From: Phylloscopus collybita
Lineage: Eukaryota > Chordata > Aves > Passeriformes > Phylloscopidae
Direction: 5' to 3'
Length of the DNA stretch: 64,000 nt
NCBI GenBank assembly: GCA_027886175.1
Contig: JAJNNQ010000075.1
Coordinates: 7,915,001 to 7,979,000, forward strand
The notes under the pieces were generated by a model, which was not told the origin of the DNA, ran no database searches, and worked only from the letters and a program-made list of their open reading frames with translations. Shown one piece after another: positions 60,501-64,000 of this stretch. Numbering within the stretch: position 1 is the stretch's first letter; each line of letters begins with the position of its first letter. Made by a program: the position numbers and the translations under genes.

Positions 60501-63500
60501 TCTTTTAGTGCAAAATAAACTGCCTTCCAATCAGGCAATTTTTACCAGTAATATAAGAGTCTGTAGGTTGATTTCATATTGCTGACACTGAGCTTACCTT
60601 GGTTTGGCGTAGTATTTAATACCTCCCCTAAGGAGTGAGAGTTTGCATTTCACTTTCCTTAATGTTTTTCACTTCTTAACTTATCAGGATTCTAAAACCT
60701 AGATTTTTAATTTGAAATTTAAAAATGTAGGATATACAAACCCAAGGTTACTGGGATCCAGCGATTTTGAAGTTGTCCCCAAAACAGGTACTTTGCTCAT
60801 AATGAACATCATGATCTCTGATCTCTGATAATCTGGGAGATTGCTTCCAAAAAATCCTAAAACAGAATGAAATCACATAAGAAAAAGAGATACAGGGCCC
60901 TTCTCTTTATAAGAGAACCTTTAAAATACAAGGAATCTATTAACAGGTCAAAACAGGTCAAGAATAAATGTATGACTTGTTTTAGGGCATAATCTCATAT
61001 TTATTTTCCTGAATGATTTTAGTGTGTCTTTTTCATGATACTCACTTTCATATTTGAATACTAAAACCCTCTAATTTTATCCTCCTCTAAATATACAATT
61101 TAAAAATTAAATGTCTGGACTCTATTAACTTCTACCTAGTGAGGAATTGGAAGTGTTTCTCACGGCACACAGTATTGTTACTTTTGTCTGTAAGTCTCCA
61201 ATAAATATTACAAGTGAGAGGACAGAAATCCCAGAGATATACAAGTATTTTATGACTGTTTCTGCTCTTGGGGAGTGATGAGGCGAGCAGCTTCTGTGCC
61301 AGCACCACGGGAAGAGGAGCACTCCAGCACGGGGTACAGGGAGGGTTCCTGGACCAGGGGAACCTCATGGCAGCAGAAAGAGTCACAATGGCTGAGGGAA
61401 CCTGGGCAGGGCCAGGAGAAATGTCAGGCACAACACACCTCCCCTGCCTTAAAAGTGTGTCTTAGGGAGTGCTAGCATCAGTTGGCAGGAAGGGCACTGC
61501 AGCTCCACCAGCTCGACCAGGGAGAAATGGAGTCCACTCGCAGAAGACCCTGTCCTCTCCCAGCTCTGCACCCACCACAACTGAAGCAGCTGCCCAGATA
61601 CAGCTCCAATGGGGACAGCTGCCATCCCAGTGCCAGCTGCAGGCACAGCTGTGGGCACACGGCTGTGGGCACAGCTGTGGCAGTGCACCCAGGGAACTGA
61701 GGTAACACTGTTATTTCCAGCATTCCCCATGGAAGGAGACTGGGGGGTTTGGGTTAATGGCAAGCCCAGTGTGAATCAAGCGTGCCCTGGCAGCCAAAAG
61801 AGCCAACTGTGCCCTGTGGTGCACCAAGCACAGCATCACCAGCTGGCTGAGGGTGTGACTGTCCCAATCTGCACTGCACTGCTGCAGGCCCTCCTCAAGT
61901 CTGTGCTTTGGGTGCCTCCATCTAAGAACATCAAACACCTTCAAGGGGAGCAGTGAAACACGAGGTGCTGATCTCTCTCTGAGGACCAGTGACAAGATGT
62001 GAGGAAATGGGACAGAATTGCATCAGGGGAAGTTCAGATGGGACATTAGGAAAAGGTTTTTCACTGATCAGGTTCCCAGGGAAGTGGTCACAGCACCAAG
62101 CCTGGCAGAGCTCAAGCAGTATCTGGACAATGCTCCCAGGCACATGGTTTAGTTGCAGCAGTCTGGGAGGAGCAGAGAGTTGGACTCAATGATCCTTATG
62201 TGTCCCTACCAACTCCAGATATTCTATTTTATTACTGTGCAATAGTATAACGTTAACTTCAGTAAAAAGAAGTTTCACTTTAAAAGGTTGGTTTGAGGGT
62301 TTTCTGGGTCTTTTTTTTGGTGGGGTTTTAACTTGGGAGCTTTACTGAAGTGGTAAGAAATAATCTACTACATACTTGTTACTGCTCTAGAAAGCTTCAA
62401 GGCAAGTGAAGGTACAGATCAGTGAAGAACATTTAAGCTACATCCTCCTTGTTCTTTAAGAAAAGGAATACATATCATAAATGAACCCCAATATATAATA
62501 TCACTATCATAAAGGGAAAACCTGAGAAAGGGGGAGATACTGTTAAGAAAATAATTTCCAGTGCTGTGCACTGAAGTAATTCATTTAAGTCACGGTAGCA
62601 CAACTGGCCATTAGGTGTCATTGTTGCTACTGTCTAACATTCATTTCTATCAATTTTAAAGTAGTACCTACTAAAATATGTATTACTGTATATGACTGTT
62701 TGAAGTGATTTTCATAAAAGGACTATTAGAAGTTCTGTACCAAAGGTAGAGATTTCTACATTTCAAGGGCCACATAATAATGTAATTAAAATTAATTTTA
62801 AGTCCACCAGTATTTTTAATTTTCATAAGCTTCCTGGCTATGTGCTGAGTTAACATTTGAAAGAAAAAACTTTCAGAAATCAAACACATAAAGACTGAGA
62901 ATGAGAGGCAAACACAATCAGAGAAACCACACTTGGTAGTATTCCTTCATGATTCAAGCTGGTCCAATATGATCTCACTGGGGAAGAGGGAAAAGGGGAG
63001 GAATTTTAAGTGAGCCTGTGTCGATCATATTACTCACCAATTGTTTGAATAATTGCATTCTGGACAATCCTCTCATCACTCTCCTTGGAGCTTGTGCTTA
63101 AAGTGGCACTTCCTGCTGAACTGCGCCTGTCACCCAGCTCAAAGTCAACGCTGATGCACAGATGCTTCAACAAGGTATTAAAAACCTCCAGAACTGTTGG
63201 GCCTGGAAACAACAAGTAACAGTGACTGCACCTGGTCTCTTCAAGTCATTTTCACAAGTAATGAGAGTAGGATGATGAAGAGAACCAAGTGAAATATAGT
63301 GTTTGAGGCATCACAACTAGAGATAAACTTTTGAGGTGTGCCTACACCTAGATATTTTAGAAATTAAACTGGAATCAGGAAATACAATCAAGGATGTATG
63401 CATAATACATTATGATCCACTGCTGGGTCTGGCCAGGATGGAGGCAATCTGATTTTCCTTGTGCATGCAACTTTTGCTTCACCCACCAAACTGCCTTTAT

Positions 63501-64000
63501 TTTGATCCACAAAACTTCTCATCTTCTTTCTACTTTGTCCCTGTCCTGTGGGAAAGGCGAGCGCAAATGGGCCCAGAGGCAACTCACCCTGCAAGTTTCA
63601 GATACAAAAGAGGAGTGGTTGCTGAAATTAAGTATCAATAATGGATTAAACTGCAGGTACTTGCCCCTGAACTTCAGTTATTTCAAAACTTGCTACTAAA
63701 ATCCAGTTCTATACATAGGATCAAATAATGAGCTCTTTTCATCATATGGTAAAAGATTTCACAAGTCTATGCATGCAAGCGGGTCTCATACAAAGAGGAA
63801 GGACAGGTTCAGGGTCAAGCTAATGAAGCAAAACAATAATATTTCAGCAGGACACCAAAGAACATCAGGAACAGAGCACTGCAGTGGACATCTCTTCATA
63901 ACTACTCCTATTTCAAGGAACTATCCTAATTTTAAATGACATATTTCACCTTATTTCAGCTGCTTTACTGTCAATAAGGTAAAATTTCTCAAAGATCATT
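33596..64000 (-). CDS. EFR3A: EFR3A, 3' half (14 confident coding exons, partial)
   Basis: Exons from 5' to 3' on the minus strand: 63202-63038, 60856-60742, 58890-58839, 56095-55923, 55482-55407, 52763-52602, 51371-51240, 50753-50686, 49519-49392, 43284-43196, 39644-39596, 38519-38416, 37835-37786, 36618-36513, all in frame (about 488 codons). They match the C-terminal part of EFR3A as I know it (GPTVLEVFNTLLKHL, DRHDNRAKLRGI, final KFPDLCVY). EFR3A is a helical-repeat protein anchored to the plasma membrane by N-terminal palmitoylation (outside this window). It recruits PI4KIIIalpha through TTC7 and FAM126, for PI4P synthesis; its C-terminal part takes part in the TTC7 contact. Two further candidate in-frame exons are listed separately. 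Start, promoter and N-terminal exons lie beyond position 64000. Confidence 0.95.
33606..33611 (-). terminator. EFR3A candidate poly(A) signal
   Basis: Minus-strand AATAAA, chosen because it is followed by non-repetitive AT-rich sequence, then the CR1 at 33425. The exact cleavage site is not visible. Confidence 0.5.
35020..35090 (-). mobile_element. Short CR1 remnant in EFR3A 3' UTR
   Basis: GGTTGGGACTTCTGAAAGTC and CCTGCTCAAAGCAGGGCGAA resemble the reverse complement of the CR1 3' end. It is in the same orientation as EFR3A. Confidence 0.6.
36052..36150. repeat. A/C-rich low-complexity repeat
   Basis: Irregular CCAA/AAAC runs (AACCAACCAACAAGCCAACC). On the EFR3A transcript this is a T/G-rich stretch in the 3' UTR. 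Confidence 0.85.
36513..36618 (-). CDS. EFR3A: EFR3A terminal coding exon
   Basis: The acceptor is CTCACACAG. It encodes RPPPSPSGTMTITSGHAHYH and ends YEMKFPDLCVY, with the stop codon (TAA) at 36515-36513. The C-terminal motif is diagnostic for EFR3A. Confidence 0.97.
37130..37663 (+). mobile_element. Solo LTR of an avian endogenous retrovirus
   Basis: Starts near TGGTTTTGGCTTGGATAATT and ends GGTTAAACCACAGCA, the edge type seen in common avian retroviral LTRs. It shares both ends with the element at 56941. No internal retroviral genes are attached. It lies in the last EFR3A intron, antisense to the gene. The left edge is approximate. Confidence 0.7.
37786..37835 (-). CDS. EFR3A: EFR3A exon
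   Basis: Acceptor TTTCCCTAG and donor ATCCG|GTAAGG, 50 nt. It encodes ANLLHDRLAQILELTIR. Confidence 0.96.
38416..38519 (-). CDS. EFR3A: EFR3A exon
   Basis: Acceptor TTCTTTTAAG and donor CCAAA|GTGAGT, 104 nt. It encodes DNNGLEEQEKEKRRLVIEKF and QKAPFEEIAAQCETK. Confidence 0.96.
39012..39042. repeat. 11-bp inverted repeat
   Basis: ATGTTTAGAAC and GTTCTAAACAT are perfect reverse complements around a 9-nt spacer, in an EFR3A intron. Confidence 0.85.
39596..39644 (-). CDS. EFR3A: EFR3A exon
   Basis: Acceptor TGTTTAG and donor CATTG|GTAAGA, 49 nt. It encodes VDNTEEITFEALKKAI, a clear EFR3A match. Confidence 0.95.
39645..43195 (-). other. EFR3A introns around the 81-nt cassette
   Basis: About 3.5 kb of AT-rich intron containing only the candidate cassette exon at 40742-40822 and a 17-bp tandem duplication (TTTATATGAGAGTTATT twice, near 40975-41008). 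No transposable element is recognised. Confidence 0.5.
40742..40822 (-). CDS. EFR3A: EFR3A candidate 81-nt cysteine-rich cassette exon
   Basis: On the minus strand, acceptor GTTTATCAG and donor TTCAG|GTGAAG bound 81 nt (27 codons) with no stop, in phase 0 at both ends, matching the phase of the flanking exons. It would insert a segment with two Cys pairs (EKGKCCQFTCGKDESEE...KKPCC) between ILSANGTEDK and VDNTEEITF. The human protein I know passes straight across this point. The codon content looks protein-like; the pyrimidine tract of the acceptor is weak. Confidence 0.5.
43196..43284 (-). CDS. EFR3A: EFR3A exon
   Basis: Acceptor TTGTGCTAG and donor GATAAG|GTATGA, 89 nt. It encodes DEDRLSRRKSIVDTVSLQVD and ILSANGTEDK, where the last residues replace the human SNNVPSDD-type sequence. 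Confidence 0.95.
43631..43660. repeat. 30-bp near-perfect palindrome
   Basis: TTGGTTGTGAAATT and AATTTCACAACCAA are exact reverse complements with only two bases between them. It lies in EFR3A intron sequence. Confidence 0.93.
45060..45185 (+). mobile_element. CR1 LINE 3' fragment
   Basis: ACAAGGGACAATGGCTTTAA, GATTAGGTATTACGAAGAAA and GAGGCACCGGCCCAGGTTGC follow the plus-strand CR1 order. It is short and truncated. Confidence 0.8.
45632..45667 (-). CDS. EFR3A: EFR3A candidate 36-nt microexon (Lys/His-rich)
   Basis: On the minus strand, acceptor CTATTTCCATTAG and donor GAAAG|GTAAAA bound a 36-nt segment that is open in phase 1 at both ends, exactly the phase of the junction it interrupts. 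It would insert GKKPHKCKHKSK between PYVPQVT and DEDRLSRRKS. I do not know such an insert in human EFR3A. It may be an optional (for example neural) microexon or a chance match. Confidence 0.35.
47222..48894 (+). mobile_element. Long solo LTR (about 1.67 kb) with GC-rich 5' part
   Basis: The ends TGTGACA (47222-47228) and TGTCACA (48888-48894) are perfect inverted repeats of the LTR type. An AATAAA (48687) and a CCTATCTCACAGCAGAAAAG segment near the 3' end look like passerine endogenous retrovirus LTRs. The first third (about 47340-47900) is strongly GC- and CpG-rich. No target-site duplication or internal genes were seen, so the edges need checking. It lies in an EFR3A intron, antisense. Confidence 0.65.
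49392..49519 (-). CDS. EFR3A: EFR3A exon
   Basis: Acceptor TTTTGACAG and donor AACAG|GTAAGT, 128 nt. It encodes LPKSLEKDEKDLFFLTNKIA and NVERLSVPYVPQVT. It ends in phase 1, which either the 36-nt candidate microexon or the exon at 43196 can follow. Confidence 0.96.
49885..50446 (+). mobile_element. CR1 LINE 3' fragment, about 560 bp
   Basis: Plus-strand CR1 with TCTGGTAAGGCCACACCTGG, GGTGATCCTGCTATAGCAGG, GATCCCTTCCAGCCTCACCC and the end CATTCTGTGATTCAGTG. It lies in an EFR3A intron, antisense to the gene. Confidence 0.88.
50686..50753 (-). CDS. EFR3A: EFR3A exon
   Basis: Acceptor TTTTTTCAG and donor TGCGA|GTAAG, 68 nt. It encodes VIETRSVEAAYFLPETIFKD followed by KC. Confidence 0.95.
51240..51371 (-). 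CDS. EFR3A: EFR3A exon
   Basis: Acceptor ATATTTCAG and donor CAAG|GTAACA, 132 nt, phase 0 at both ends. It encodes DVAIINEDNLPMFNRCGVMA and MIAVPAFCQHVSK. Confidence 0.97.
52602..52763 (-). CDS. EFR3A: EFR3A exon
   Basis: Acceptor TCTTTTATAG and donor TGCAG|GTATGA, 162 nt, phase 0 at both ends. It encodes HGQQLYRHIYLGCKEEDNVQ through EEVVIDLIRLAIALQ, very conserved against human. Confidence 0.97.
52800..52890 (-). mobile_element. Short CR1 3' end remnant
   Basis: AATAGAATAATTTAGGTTAG followed by AAGGATGTTTGAAGGTCTTC and CCAAAGAGGGCCAACTTTGA resembles a reverse-complement CR1 3' end. It begins 37 bp from an EFR3A exon. Confidence 0.7.
52891..55406 (-). other. EFR3A intron, AT-rich
   Basis: About 2.5 kb without a recognisable repeat family or exon. 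Short A-tracts only. Confidence 0.5.
55407..55482 (-). CDS. EFR3A: EFR3A exon
   Basis: Acceptor ATTTGTAG and donor AAAAG|GTAATA, 76 nt. It encodes IIPDVSDLKIKRDKISRQDV and SFMKK. Confidence 0.95.
55923..56095 (-). CDS. EFR3A: EFR3A exon
   Basis: Acceptor ATGAACAG and donor ATAAG|GTAGTG, 173 nt. It encodes VTSGYKATTISNALPAPFLD and then MEDSELRQLVLEILHNLIDR, within the helical-repeat region. Confidence 0.96.
56941..57405 (+). mobile_element. Solo LTR of an avian endogenous retrovirus
   Basis: Starts TGTTGTACTAGTTTTGGCTG and ends GGGTTAAACCACGACA. The internal text (TCCCCCTGAGGCAGAGTGAG) is typical of common bird LTRs. It shares both end motifs with the element at 37130, so the two belong to one family. 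It is antisense to EFR3A, with no internal region. Confidence 0.75.
57406..58838 (-). other. EFR3A intron after the LTR
   Basis: About 1.4 kb of AT-rich intron. A plus-strand open frame of 124 codons at 57935-58309 has no familiar motif and is likely chance. Confidence 0.45.
58839..58890 (-). CDS. EFR3A: EFR3A exon
   Basis: Acceptor CCAATTGTAG and donor TTATG|GTAAGC, only 52 nt. It encodes DLGTRRIQIMLLRSLLM, a near-exact EFR3A match. Confidence 0.95.
60742..60856 (-). CDS. EFR3A: EFR3A exon
   Basis: Acceptor CTGTTTTAG and donor CTTGG|GTTTGT, 115 nt. It encodes FFGSNLPDYQRSEIMMFIMS and a VPVLGTTSKSLDPSNLG segment. The phases match both neighbours. Confidence 0.95.
61770..62232 (+). mobile_element. 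CR1 LINE 3' fragment, about 460 bp
   Basis: Plus-strand CR1: GCCCTGGCAGCCAAAAGAGC, GGGAAGTGGTCACAGCACCA, GAGTTGGACTCAATGATCCT and the end CCAACTCCAGATATTCTAT. It lies in an EFR3A intron, antisense. Confidence 0.85.
63038..63202 (-). CDS. EFR3A: EFR3A exon (first in window)
   Basis: Acceptor GTTTCCAG and donor TTG|GTGAGT on the minus strand, 165 nt. It encodes PTVLEVFNTLLKHLCISVDF and ends with IVQNAIIQTIG. The variable middle (GDRRSSAGSATLSTSS) differs from human, as expected for a loop. Confidence 0.95.
63203..64000 (-). other. EFR3A intron at the window edge
   Basis: No exon matching the preceding EFR3A residues is visible before position 64000, so the upstream exon lies outside the window. 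Confidence 0.7.

Overview
The window looks like a vertebrate nuclear genome, almost certainly a bird and probably a passerine. Genes are split into small exons with GT-AG introns. At least a dozen CR1-type LINE fragments are scattered on both strands, with the avian CR1 3' terminus (CATTCTATGATTCTGT-like). Three solo LTRs resemble songbird endogenous retrovirus families. Recognition is by reading only; no database search was run.

Three genes are present, in the order HHLA1 (+), OC90 (+), EFR3A (-). This matches the gene order I know from human 8q24, with EFR3A convergent to OC90. Positions 1-6550 hold the last seven exons of HHLA1, including a GC-rich, proline-rich exon and a cysteine-rich C-terminus; its 5' part lies left of the window. 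Positions 6551-9050 are intergenic and mostly CR1. Positions 9049-30159 hold what appears to be a complete OC90 (otoconin-90) gene: a TATA box, a non-coding first exon, a signal peptide, two secreted-phospholipase-A2-like domains that have lost the catalytic Asp, a Ser/Thr/Pro linker made of small symmetric exons, and an acidic serine-rich tail. Positions 30160-33590 are the convergent intergenic region, with CR1 copies. From about 33600 to 64000 the minus strand carries the 3' half of EFR3A: a long 3' UTR, 14 confident coding exons and two candidate in-frame optional exons. The 5' half lies right of the window.

Functionally, OC90 is the main matrix protein of otoconia, the calcium carbonate crystals of the inner ear. 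EFR3A is the palmitoylated plasma-membrane anchor of the PI4KIIIalpha-TTC7-FAM126 complex that makes PI4P. HHLA1 has no established function. In human the HHLA1-OC90 pair is known for transcripts tied to a HERV-H LTR, whereas here OC90 has its own TATA-containing start and no retroviral LTR lies between the two genes. The most interesting leads are two candidate optional exons of EFR3A (one 81 nt and cysteine-rich, one 36 nt and Lys/His-rich), the acidic OC90 tail with a furin-type site, a GC-AG intron in OC90, and a perfect hairpin between two CR1 copies. I saw no RNA genes, CRISPR arrays or prokaryotic systems.
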